Shown: positions 1 through 10,110 of the stretch, in pieces
Position numbering within the stretch: position 1 is the stretch's first letter
Layout of the letters: each line of letters opens with the position of its first letter
DNA from: Naematelia aurantialba
Taxonomy: Eukaryota > Basidiomycota > Tremellomycetes > Tremellales > Naemateliaceae
DNA length: 64,000 bases
Direction of reading: 5' to 3'
Assembly: GCA_021527695.1 (NCBI GenBank)
Contig: JAKFAO010000001.1
Coordinates: 1,550,001-1,614,000 of the forward strand
Program-made: the position numbers and the translations under genes
Notes under the pieces: model-generated
Databases searched by the model: none
What the model was told of the DNA's origin: nothing
Seen by the model: only the letters and a program-made list of their open reading frames with translations

Positions 1-230
1 ATGCCTCCACCTTCGGTTATCAAACAGCATTCAAAATTGCCACGTCATTCAAGCTGAAACGCCTTATTGTTCGTCGCTGTGCCTGCCGAGTGAACGCTCT
101 CGATCTTTTTGTCTCGTCGTCCTCTTTTGTGTGGTTGTGAACCCGACAGGAGAGCCATGCAGTATATGAACACTCTACTTCCATCCCTTCTACTCTCACG
201 AGTCTCTTATTCTGACAATCAACACTCAAG
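1..230. other. Left-edge non-coding sequence, 5' flank of CFEM-like gene
   Basis: No convincing coding exon is seen. The stretch lies directly upstream of the start codon at 231 and probably holds the promoter and 5' leader of that gene. Small open frames on the minus strand lack coding character. Confidence 0.4.
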
Positions 231-1041
231 ATGCTGCACCATCTTGCACGCCCAGTGGTCCTCGTCGCAGCGTTGATGCTGGCGCCATCCGTCCTTGCGT
301 CTGCGCAAGCCCAGTTCAAGCTCAACTTCTACCAGGACGAGTCGTGTACGTACTCCGATAACGCTGCTGTCCCGCTTTGTGTCTTGGATTGATGTGGATG
401 CCACAGCCTGTTGGGCAGACTGTACGAGCAAGGTCGTAAACACGCTCAACTTGCCTGGCCGCGATACAAACGACGTCACGTTCATCACCAAGAACTGCCA
501 GTGGAGCGTGAGTCGAGTGTCTCGTCACTTGCCCTTCAAACCCTTCTCATCCTAGCCCGGCACCCTTCCCTTCCCAGTCCCATGTCGCTCCGAGTCACTC
601 TGTGCAGACTCTCGGTGTGCGCTACACATGCGCCAGACAGTATAATTGTAGTCGTTGCTGATCGTGCAGGACTTTCTGGAGTACATGTCGGCGTGCCTCC
701 CGGTCGAGTGTCAGTCGGCTCCCGACGCCGCCTATGCAGTCGAGTACGGAAAAAACCATTGCCGCAAGGCGGGCGTGGACATCTCGAACTTTACCTTGCC
801 GCAGAGTTATCTCGAAGAAGCTTCAGAGTACTTTACGTACGTCCGTTACGACACCTGTCACTCTTGCCTCCGCCATCGTCTAGTCAGGACTGAGGGGACC
901 TCCCGGTAGAGGGGCAAGGCATGAGGACAACGCTGACCATGCGATAGGTCCTCCGAGTACACTTCTGACGGAGCGAGAGAGCGGTCATGGGGTGCGGGAT
1001 GGCTGTCTGTGGTGACCCCGCTGGTGCTCTTCGTCCTCTAA
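231..1041 (+). CDS. CFEM-like small secreted, possibly GPI-anchored protein
   Basis: Four exons in consistent phase (231-345, 407-507, 670-836, 948-1041) give 158 residues. Seen: an N-terminal signal peptide ending in an Ala-rich stretch near residue 27; a CxxxC pair (CWADC); a further Cys in NCQW; two more in ACLPVEC; and a Cys about 16 residues later. This spacing resembles the CFEM fold of fungal surface proteins, but I count six Cys after the signal peptide rather than the usual eight. The last 15 residues are hydrophobic (LSVVTPLVLFVL then stop), as expected of a GPI-attachment tail. CFEM proteins act at the cell surface, some in haem or iron capture. That role is an inference here. Convergent with the minus-strand gene ending at 1331. 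Confidence 0.7.
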
Positions 1042-1330
1042 GGTTATCATCCTTCGACGTTCCTTCCTCCACGATGTGGTCATCCCTTCGCACCTCGTAT
1101 TACGATCGACATCTCACTTTCTCGTTTCGCTATTGCTCCTCCGCTCGGGCGGTGACCCTACAATACATGCTTTCTACTGGTCTATACATCCGCCTCACTC
1201 CTAGGATTGATCCGCTGCGCTACACTGCTACACTGCTATCGGACTGGTGCACTCCTGCCTCCGTTACCCCAGCTCTGCAATGTCGACTGACCACTGCTCT
1301 AGCGACAGCTACCTAGTCTTACTGACACGC
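1042..1330. other. Convergent intergenic region
   Basis: About 290 nt between two converging genes. It should hold both 3' ends. No structure or coding exon recognised. Confidence 0.4.
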
Positions 1331-2490
1331 CTACTGGATCAAGCAGGCGGGCTCGGGAGGCGGCGCCGGTGGCTTCTCTGCAGGCTTCTTCTTGACGACA
1401 CTGACTGGCAAGAGGAACCCGCCGGGGACCTTGGTGCCCTTCTACAGAGGCATCAGCGCCTTTCTCCTCCTTGCACGGCCTGCTTGTTCCTTGTTCTCGT
1501 CTTTCTCTCGTCTATTTCCTTCCTTCTTTTGCTTCCTTCTTCCTTCTTTCTTGCTTGCGGGCTGACTTGCTACCCTCCTACTTCCTTCCTTCCTTCCTTC
1601 CTTCCTTCCTTCCTTCCTTCCTTCCTTCCCTGATTGCTCTCGTCTTCCTCTCTCGTCTTCCTCTCTCTTAATCATTTTCCTCGTTCCTGACCTCCATTTC
1701 CACAAGAAAGATGATGGTAGGCCGCGCACACATCATCTCCCAACGCCGCACTCACCGGGAAATGCAACCCAAAGTCAATCGTAGCTTGCATGGCAAACGT
1801 ACAACCCTTGGGCAACAGCGTCCCTGCTGGCAGACTGTGACTTCTCAGCATATTCTCCAGACCCCCTCTCAGACCCCCTATCAGACCCCCCTCTCAGACT
1901 CCTTTACGGGGCCACTTTGATCCTGCTGGCCGAGTGCGAGGTACTCACAAGACGCCTTCTGACCTGTTCGCCGGATGTGAGGACGAGAGCACGGAAACGC
2001 ACCACCGTCAGCGGCTAGTTGGCGAGTCGGTCTGCCATGTCCGTCTGGCTTCCTACTCGGAATTTGGACTCACAACGACCCGTCTGACAGAGTATGCTAT
2101 CCCGCACGTCAGACCCTTACAACGAATGTTCTTTCATGTTAATTTCTGGGAAGAGGAGGCCAGGAATGCGGACGCGATTGGCCAATGGGAACAAGGAAGG
2201 AAAACTCACGTAGGCCCCGAAACGCTTCACGTATCCCGGAATCTCGTCTTCCTTGGCCTACATCCCAATGTTCGTCAGCAGCAGCCTCGTCAGCAGAGAG
2301 AGCAGGATGCGTTGGGGCGAGTGTGTGTGTCGTCGCGAGAGAATGGTGGATCAGCATGGACGGGGGAGGGAGCGTGGTGCATGCAAACCAGCATGGTCAT
2401 ACTCACGTCGGGCGGAGGCGGGGTGATGATGAATGGATTCAAGGGGGCATGGATCCCATCATGCTCCGCGTGGCCTGACGGCGCGTTCAT
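1331..2490 (-). CDS. Unidentified small spliced gene
   Basis: Not recognised. Reading the minus strand from ATG at 2490, the first exon encodes a Pro-rich start ending in TPPPPD with a GTGAGT donor. It is followed by an exon reading AKEDEIPGYVKRFGAY and a short one reading GLTCGIAYSVRRVV. Further down, exons read LLPKGCTFAMQATIDFGLHF (1770s-1830s, donor GTGAGT) and, last, KGTKVPGGFLLPVSVV then a Lys/Pro-rich tail ending ACLIQ and stop at 1331. The middle (about 1930-2000) is uncertain in frame. The last intron is long for this genome (about 330 nt) and contains a GGAA/TTCC microsatellite. The C-terminal CLIQ resembles a CaaX prenylation signal, but that is weak evidence. The exon chain is credible, the full product is not certain. 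Confidence 0.4.
1581..1629. repeat. (CTTC)n microsatellite in an intron
   Basis: About twelve uninterrupted copies of CTTC on the plus strand, in wider pyrimidine-rich sequence (about 1500-1690). It lies in the presumed last intron of the minus-strand gene at 1331-2490, so the transcript carries GAAG repeats. Confidence 0.9.
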
Positions 2491-2889
2491 CTTCGGCCCT
2501 TGGTCTTGCCAATACCTTGGTCTGTCGAGTGTGACTCTGTCGAAATGGTTCAAGACGATTTTCTCTCGTAGTACAGTATCACAGGTATCGACGTGCGCTC
2601 TTCAACTTGCTCTCGCAGGGCCACCCGATACTGAAACAGCAGCGCTCCCAGGAGACAAAGAGCTTGCTTCCGAAACAGTAGACGCAAGGAGCCGAGTCTC
2701 AAAGGAGTGACCGTTACGCCGTCAATGGGATAGAGCATAAAGGAGCCCAAATCACACAGAGCAGGATGTATCGTGGGGCACGTATGTGGCGGCTTCGGCC
2801 ATCCACGGATGATAATCACAACGCTGTATGCATACTGTTCATAGTGTACATACAGATACAACAGGTCTATAGCTACATCGCCATTCAGC
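2491..2889. other. Intergenic region between two minus-strand genes
   Basis: Downstream of the Dia2/Pof3-like stop codon at 2890 and upstream of the start at 2490. An open frame runs through it in frame with the upstream gene, but its translation is low-complexity and unlike the gene body, so I treat it as 3' flank plus promoter. Confidence 0.4.
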
Positions 2890-5485
2890 TCACCAGCCCG
2901 CGATCTCTCGCGCCTTGGTCGCGTCCTGGCCATCGACCCAGCTCCCCGAACTCGGAGCAGCAACAGCCTCCGCCGCCCTGCGCTCACACACATGGTGCAC
3001 GAACCATGAGCCCGGATTACCTGCGAGTAACACTCATCAGTGACCGATACCTGCCTACGAGAGAACACTTGGTACGCACGCTTGTCTCTGCGCAACTGGC
3101 ACTTGTTCTCGTTGCCTGAACCGCAATCTTCGCTCCAGTCTCCGTCCCAGGCGTAATGCTTCAACCCGCGCATCCGGTCATCGTCTAGCGCCCCAAACGA
3201 ATTCGAGACGAACCGGACGTGCTTGGTCAGCCATGCCTTGAGCCCATCCTCCAGCACCGCACAATGATCGACGTTGAGCCAAGTAATGCTGGGCAGCTTT
3301 GGGCGTAATGACGATGCCGGCATTGGTGTGCTACTGGAGTGTTCAGATTGCGTGACTGGCCGCGCTGGGGAGGCCGGCGCGGGTATTTTCCCAGACTCAG
3401 TTGACCCAAGTTTGGGCTTCTTGTCCACAGGAGTCGGCCCGAACAGCAGGGACCTCTTGGGCGTCTTTTGCATCTTTTGCAGTCGGCTCTTGACCCGTGC
3501 CTCCTCGGCCATCTTGACCAACGGTGGCAATCGGCTTTGAACGAGATCTCGGATTGCCGCCGGCGATATGTCGGGGTGACATGCGATAGACAGTGCCGTC
3601 AAATTCGGCAGAAGGCCAGGTCCATCTGCAGATTCTGGTCGGCACAGCGCCTGCACGAAGGCTGTGTCGATGCCGCACCGAGAGACGTTAAGAAACTGAA
3701 GCGCCGGCAAGTCTCTGAGTAGCCGTAGTAGGTCGTGCACGTCGACTGAGGAGCCACCGATGTCCAGCGATCGTAGCGTGTTCCTCGCGTTCGCAAGGCC
3801 GGGGGCTTGCAGCTGGTCCAGGACGCTGAGTCCCGGAAGCCCCGGTTGATACTGGTTAAAGCAGAGGTGCTCGAGGTTCGGTGCGCTCAGTTGCCGAAAG
3901 CGAATCATTGTACCACTGGCGCGAACCTCTGTGTAGGATTTGAGACGGAGCAGCTCGATGGTCGGCGGCTGTGCGCGGGGCAAGACGCTCTCAGTGCCAT
4001 ATAGGCACAGATCACCGTTTCTGATATTGACAAACTCCACGTTTGGCGTAAAGGTGAGCAAGTGGTCGTTCGGCGTTTCCCGGACGCCTGCAGCGAGGCT
4101 GCAGTCTACCACTGAGAGGAACTGGACCCCACTGAGATGCGCCTTTGCGTCCGATGTCCAATCAACCTTCCTTGACCCGTCCTTTGCATCGTGGAACCTG
4201 AAGTGAAACTTCAGCCCGGCAAGCTCTAAGCGCCGCAATCCGGTGTAGCCGGGTGGAAGTAGGTCGGCGACCAGACCATGGTTCCCGCCTTCTGATCCGG
4301 AAGGCTGAGAAAGCGAAAGATGTTGGAGGCTGGCGAACGCTTGCAGGACGGAGTGAGGCAGATCCGCGGCCCAAGATGCAAGGTGACGTTGTACCGTGAG
4401 TGATCGTATGGAGGACGCCACTTCGGCGATGGCAATGACGGCAGGTGAGATCTGCGTGTCATCCACAGCTTCGGTGATGTGAATCGAGCGAAGCGCGCTT
4501 GTCACACTCGAGTCTTTTGTTTCGCTGTCGCTGTTCATTCGCGGCCCGATTCTTGCTCTCGCCGCCCATAATTTTGCCTTGGAAGCCGCATGTTTTTTAC
4601 CCAGCCTCAATTCGCTCCACAAGTTGGGACTGTTGCAGACGAGATCCCTCCACTCCTTGCATACCACTCCCATCTTGACGGCGAAATTTGGGTTCTCCTT
4701 CAGTCCCATCTGCGCAATGAGAAGCAGTACGTCTCTCGGGAGCATTTGTATGTAGTTTTTCTGCGCTTTGAGTGCCGCTAGGCGATGTTGATCGACCATT
4801 GCAGCTCTGTCCTCTGCAGACGCATGTCGAGCCAGGTGACGCTGCCTTGCTTCCGCTTGAGCTTGCGAGATACGGGACGAGAGGGTCTCGAGGACCCTCT
4901 CCGCAGCGGAACGATGAACTTCGGCAATACTGGAGAGGTGAGACCGGGCGATGTCCAGGACCTTGGCGGCTGTGTTGGGCTGGCGAAGACAAAGAAGGAC
5001 GTCGGCCCGACGGTATTGGACCTGCGGGCATCAGCACGTGGAAGCGACACAGGTTTCCAGTCTGATCACAGTGATCAGGAGCCAGTGGTGTTTAGAAACA
5101 GCGGGCTTCATCGCTGTGACGTTGACGCTACTGCCTGCTCACCTTCCACGCTACACTCGCATCCTTGCCATTCTTCTCGCAGTTTGACTTTGCAATCTCG
5201 TACGCCGCTCGAAGCTTCTCGTCGTCGTTGGTCCGTGCGAGCGACGCAGCACGCAAGTCCTGGATCCTCCATACCAAGGACTTGTCATCGCGCCGCCGCC
5301 AGTCTGCGCAAGTCAAAGCCTAACCAGGACGAGTGTAAGCTCGTGGCGGGTGATCCGTTGTTTGCCAGGCGCTTGGCACAACTCACCCGGTTCAGAGTCT
5401 CGGCTGCTTGCTCGTATTTTCGCTCCCCGTACAGGCACTTTGCATCCGTGTAGAACCTGGCAGCCTGCGATTGGCTCGAGGACAT
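2890..5485 (-). CDS. TPR/F-box/LRR protein, Dia2/Pof3-like SCF substrate receptor
   Basis: Four exons (5387-5485, 5143-5319, 3059-5021, 2890-3020) give 789 residues. Seen: an N-terminal TPR-like helical region (FYTDAKCLYGERKYEQAAET; VQYRRADVLLCLRQPNTAAK), then a helix-rich linker, an F-box (MLPRDVLLLIAQMGL through VCKEWRDLVCNSPNLW, about residues 180-225), then leucine-rich repeats (LRRLELAGL, LRSLDIGGS, LQFLNVSRCGI, LTALSIACHPDI, ITWLNVDHCAVL). The order TPR, F-box, LRR is characteristic of budding yeast Dia2 and fission yeast Pof3. These are SCF ubiquitin-ligase receptors acting at replication forks and in genome stability. The last intron (3021-3058, 38 nt) is short, so the final 44 residues are less certain. 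The first 166 residues lie upstream of the internal Met at 4799, so a single-ORF call would miss them. Confidence 0.8.
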
Positions 5486-6153
5486 TGCATCGCAGGGGTG
5501 CAGCTGCAGGACGGAGAGCGAAATGTCAGGCAACAACGGGACGAGGCAAAAGTCAACCAGACGCGTTTGTCGCGGGGCACAACCGTGGGAGACTGACTTT
5601 CCAGGGAGCTCTCCCCTCTTACTGGCATGCACAAGAGAGGTCTATAACTATCAACTCGGTACAATTTGGGCTACACAGGGGGGCGGAGTTGGCACTCATC
5701 CTCCGTGATTTGACCCCTTCCAACTGATGGAGAGGCATATTAAGATTCATCCATCCCGAGATGGCGCTCCGGGTGCTTATGGCTCCTGTACTTCAGGAGT
5801 GATTGATGGGTCGTCCTTTGCAAGCATTCAGTGGGTCCTTGAAACGCAAAGGGCCGTCCATCACTCGGAACGATAACTGGGTACTAAGGTGCACCACGAG
5901 CAATCATCCATGGCCCTCTTGATGGGACGCTGAGTGACCCCAGCCACTGACAACTCGTCGCAGGTCCGCTGAGACCGCCGAAATGATGGCTGTCCCTCGA
6001 AGGCCAACGGTACTCCGTCGTCTCGGACAACGCGGCTCTGATGGGGTCTGACTTGCTCCGTTAATCGCGGTACCGGCAACGCGTCCCCGCCATCAGCCTT
6101 TAAGGAAGATAACTGCGCCTTACCTATGCTCGTTTGCTTTGCCCGCTGCTGAT
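5486..6153. promoter_or_regulatory. Divergent promoter region (Dia2-like / membrane protein)
   Basis: 668 nt between two divergent start codons. No coding exon. A nine-codon upstream ORF (6126-6152) ends one base before the plus-strand start codon at 6154. Confidence 0.5.
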
Positions 6154-9100
6154 ATGTGTCTCTCGATCCTGCGGCTGACACTGCTGGGCGTTCTCATCCT
6201 GCGATGTGCGGTCGTACAGGCGCTTTCCGAATACGACGTGCTGCTCGTTGCCAAGCAGTTTTCCGATCACTTTCTGTCTCCGGCCAACCAAGACGTCGTG
6301 AGAACCATCAACAGGTATGGGTCTTGCATCCTGTGTTGTTGGATTCACCCGAGGCGACACTGGCTTATGTGCTCAGCACCTTGTTCTCAGAGAACGTTAC
6401 CGGGACAGTCGACTGTGAGCCGGGTCGAAGGCTCACAACTCTGGCAGACTAGCTGACGGGCGCAGTATCAACAAATTTTGACGGCAGAGAGCTGTCTACG
6501 TGAGTGGCCAACACTCAGAGTTTGAGGATGGGGTAGTATGCTGACTGAGAATGCTGTATAGGGAATACGTCAGCCCTTCGTCTAGCTCAGTGGTTGCCGC
6601 TCGCCTGATGCTCACCCACCTAGTTGTTCGGTTTGTTCGTGAATAGTGCCAAGAACACTAGCGCACCGACTCCATTCGGAACGCCAATAGCGTACAATGT
6701 CAGCCGGTCCAGATGGAGGGTACAATACCGTGCTGACCTGGAACAGGTCACGGCAGCGGTGGTGCAACACAACACTATATCCGTGTCTGTGAAATACACC
6801 TGTATGCTTCTCCCAGTGACTCCAGAGACGAATGGGCTGAGCACGGTCGCTTGCAGTCTACCTAGCTTCGATAGATCGATCGTTTCCGGTGCAGGTCGGT
6901 CTTTCTCTCGCATGTGTTTCTCGAGGCCAGTTTTACTGACAGACAGCCCAGCTCGACTCATTCCTGTATATCAACAACGCCCGGCAAATACAGCAATACG
7001 ATGTGTCCTTCCGCCGTTGGGCATGGGCGACAGATACCTTCATCCCGCTACTCATTCCCAAGATGGCAATTGATCTCGGTATAAACAGCACAAACGCCAC
7101 TGAAGTTCTGCAAAAATGGGCCGCGCGAGAAGTGTGTACCGCTGCGCTTGCCAATTGCAATGCCACAAACCTGCAGTATGAGACGTACGACGAATGTATC
7201 CAGTTTGTGACCTCGCTGCAAGTAGGGGAATGGTATCGGTAGGCCGACCGAGTACCATGCCCCACATGTCATGCTGACCGGACCCAGTCTGGGAGGTATG
7301 TCCACGTCTACCAATTGAGCTCTGGTGCTACGAACTATATGGATTCCTGATACGATTCAGAAAACAACCTCCTGTGTCGCCTGCTGCATACTCCCATGCT
7401 CCCTCTTCGGCCGCAAGTACATTGCCCACATGTTGGTCCGACCGGAGGCGACATGTGCGTTGCGCGAGACTATACCCAGGTGGTGGTGGACTCTCATTTC
7501 CCACTTGGCTGGCTGGCGCCCAAGTTTGTCACGCCGGAGAACCAAGCCGCCGTGGGCGGCATCGCTGTCACGAATGGCACCGACCTGGATCCCTTACTTG
7601 GTGAGCTGTACTGAGCATGCACACATGTACCCGTGTCGTGAAAGAGAGCAAGCGCTGATGCTGTACGAATTACCAGAGATATCCATGAGCTCGCGGGGCC
7701 TGCATTCCTGGGACCCATCGGTTTATGCGACGTGTTTACTCGGGTATTTGCTGCTGTTCTACTTAGTGGCAAATATAATCTGGCTGTGAGCTGCCGTTAC
7801 CGCTCGTGCCACCGAGACAGACTGACATGTCAGCTTATACTCGTGCAAGAGTGACGCGTTCCGACGACTCGGCATCGAGCACCGCAAGAATGTAGTGATG
7901 TGTGAGTCCTCAAGGAGCACATGTTCGGTAAATCAGGGAAATTACTAACCGTCCCCCGCGCAGACACGATGAACATCATATTTACCACGATCGCGCTCGG
8001 TCTGGAGCTCGCCGCGACACCGGCAATTGCGGGAAAGTACCATAATTGGGAAGTACAAGCGCTTCGGACCGGTGGAGTCTTGGTATCAGGCCTATACTGC
8101 TTCGAGCTCATCTACCGCCTCAAAATGCGGCTCCCACTGTGAGATTTTTCGGTCTATCTTCCCGTTTGAGGGAGACGTACGGGTCAGAGTTGACCAGAGT
8201 CTAGGGTCGTACACCACTTTTTGACGATTTTCGCCATCAGCTTCACGGTCACGCTGTTCGAGTATACGCAGAGCATGACCTACATGGTATCCGCCATCAT
8301 CTGGTGAGACAACGACGGCGGCACCGGCGCCGGATCGGCACCAAGCAAAACGCAGATAACTGACGGAGCAGGCTGTTCCAAGCTACGACGGAACAGGCGT
8401 CCTTTGTTGGCTTATTGGGTTGTGAGTGCGCTCTCCCCGTCTGTTTCCTATCTTTTCCCCACTAGTGACAGGTGCTAGTCTGACTCGTGAATAGACCGGC
8501 TCGAGTGGTCTCCAAAGCTGGTAGCGGCTGTGCTCAGATTTGCCGCTCTGCAGACATTTGTCCTAAAGGTCAGGCTACGTTTCCAGTTGCCCAGAACAGG
8601 TATAGCCCATCGCCACGGCAGCTGATGCCTCTGCAGTCGGCGAGTGCGATCGCCTTGCTCGTGTATTGGGGTCTGCACGAGAATTACACTTTCCGGCCGA
8701 TCGACGTTGCGTGGACCGTGATGGTCTTTGTCATCGCTATAGGCCTCATGATGACTCAGCTGTACGTGCCACATCTCTCTCTCCCCTCCTCGCCCTCCCC
8801 TCCTCCCCTCTCCCCTCCTCTCCTCTTCCCTCCTTCCAGCAACAACGAAGAAAGCCAACGGAATCACATCCATAACATCGATACCAAGGGAACGTGATCC
8901 TGACGTGCCGCGATTGCTGACCTAGCTCAGCTGGGGCAGCTACGTCACGTACGCCATCAGTCGTAGAGTGACAACCCGGCCTCGCCTACCTCCCGCCACC
9001 GCCGAAGTGGCTGCCCTCTCTACCTCCAGCACCAGCCTTAGCATGTACCACGCACTGGGGCACAATGCAGTTCTCGGCCCAGGCAGCTCCGCGTCTACCG

Positions 9101-9219
9101 GCAGCGCTTTAAAGTCAAAGTCTGAGCAGGAGGGGATTTCCGACGCGGCTGTGCTGACACCTCTGTCTGTGCAGAGCGTGCCGGCGGACAAATCGACGCA
9201 GCATTCGGGGTCTGGCTAG
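6154..9219 (+). CDS. Multi-pass membrane protein with secreted CPHVGPTGGDMC ectodomain
   Basis: About a dozen short exons. The start ATG at 6154 gives a signal peptide (MCLSILRLTLLGVLILRCAVVQA). An ectodomain follows: LFSENVTGTVD; a segment reading QQYDVSFRRWAWATDTFIPL (around 6990-7050); N-glycosylation sequons (NSTNAT, NCNATN); a Cys-containing stretch (REVCTAALANC, YDECIQFV); and HCPHVGPTGGDMC near 7420-7455. From about 7670 the product becomes membrane-spanning, with roughly seven hydrophobic segments (for example YATCLLGYLLLFYLVANIIW, IIFTTIALGLELAA, LTIFAISFTVTLFEYTQSMT, VAWTVMVFVIAIGLMM). It ends in a Ser/Thr-rich cytosolic-type tail, stop at 9217-9219. The first part resembles a SnoaL/NTF2-like fold (inference). 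A shorter relative lies at 12746-14277. The ectodomain plus 7TM layout suggests a receptor-like role, but no function is known to me. Exons before 6624 and at 6800-6950 are uncertain. Confidence 0.72.
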
Positions 9220-10107
9220 CCTTTGGCGGCATTTGCCATGCGGACACGCCGACGCTATACGGCCTTGACGTGGCGTTGCGCTAGAAGGAAGGACAGACTT
9301 AGTGGTTTCCCAGAGGCAGAGGTGGTAGGCTCTCCCGCCTAGGAGCATGTGGGATGCTGATTGTAGGGACGGCATGTTAGCTTGTAGTTCTCGCATACAT
9401 CGAGTGTTATAGTTTCGGTAGACGATGTATCAGAAGCGCGAGAATGCGAGATATGTCAGGCAGGTTGAAACGACCAGACTCTTCAGCCAGGGCCAGTGGA
9501 CAGCTGAAATGATGCTGTGGTTTGCATGGCTGCGTCTGCTGAGTTTGTTGCGAGGACGAGTCTAACGGGTTTGTTGAGAGGACGAGTTTCAGGGTATGGT
9601 ACCCTGGCCAGCCAGTGAGGGATGCGTTGGATCGCTCAGCGACTCTGATCAGGAGGCATGAGTCTGCACAACGCGGTGCGGAGATGCATGTTATGATCTA
9701 GGTGATGTACAGCACGGCCTCTGGATCCTCGACCCACTATCTCCCCTCTCCCCTCTCCCCTCTCCCCTCTCCCCTCTCCCCTCTCCCCTCTCCCCTCTCC
9801 CCTCTCCCCTCTCCCCTCTCCCCTCTCCCCTCTCCCCTCTCCCCTCTCCCCTCTCCCCTCTCCCCTCTCCCCTCTCCCTTCTCCCCTCCCCCCTCTCTCC
9901 TCTCTCCTCTCCCCTCTCCCCTCGGCTGACGTTCGACGCTCCGGATTAGTTTCGCGACAGCGTCTCACGAGACGGGTGGTCTCTCCCGTTTGTTCCGACC
10001 GTGTCCTCAGCCAAGATCCCGTCCTCAGCTAAGATCCTCTCCTCAGCTAAGATCCTCTCCTCAGCCAAGACCCTATCCTCAGCCAAGATCCTGTCCCCAG
10101 CCAAGAC
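9220..10107. other. Convergent, repeat-bearing intergenic region
   Basis: Between the membrane-protein stop at 9219 and the hydroxymethylbilane synthase stop at 10108. No coding exon is seen. It holds a heptamer satellite (9741-9923) and an 18-nt tandem array (10003-10110), described separately. Confidence 0.5.
9741..9923. repeat. (CTCCCCT)n heptanucleotide satellite
   Basis: Roughly twenty near-perfect copies of a 7-nt unit, CTCCCCT on the plus strand, decaying into CT-rich variants after about 9878. The plus strand is pure pyrimidine for about 180 nt. Frames through it translate as Pro/Leu/Ser repeats and are not genes. Confidence 0.95.
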
Positions 10108-10110
10108 TCA
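10003..10110. repeat. Six-copy 18-nt tandem repeat abutting a stop codon
   Basis: Six copies of an 18-nt unit (consensus TCCTCAGCCAAGATCCTG, rotated) with few mismatches. The last copy ends at 10110 and so contains the stop codon (10108-10110) of the minus-strand hydroxymethylbilane synthase gene. The array is thus the start of that gene's 3' UTR. Confidence 0.92.

Noticed and set aside
9741..9923. Heptamer array as a telomere or interstitial telomere
   Set aside because: The unit CTCCCCT does not match the fungal TTAGGG type and lies between ordinary genes.
9636..9968. Open frames across the CTCCCCT array (Pro/Leu/Ser or Arg/Gly/Glu repeats)
   Set aside because: They are products of the heptamer repeat being open in several frames on both strands.
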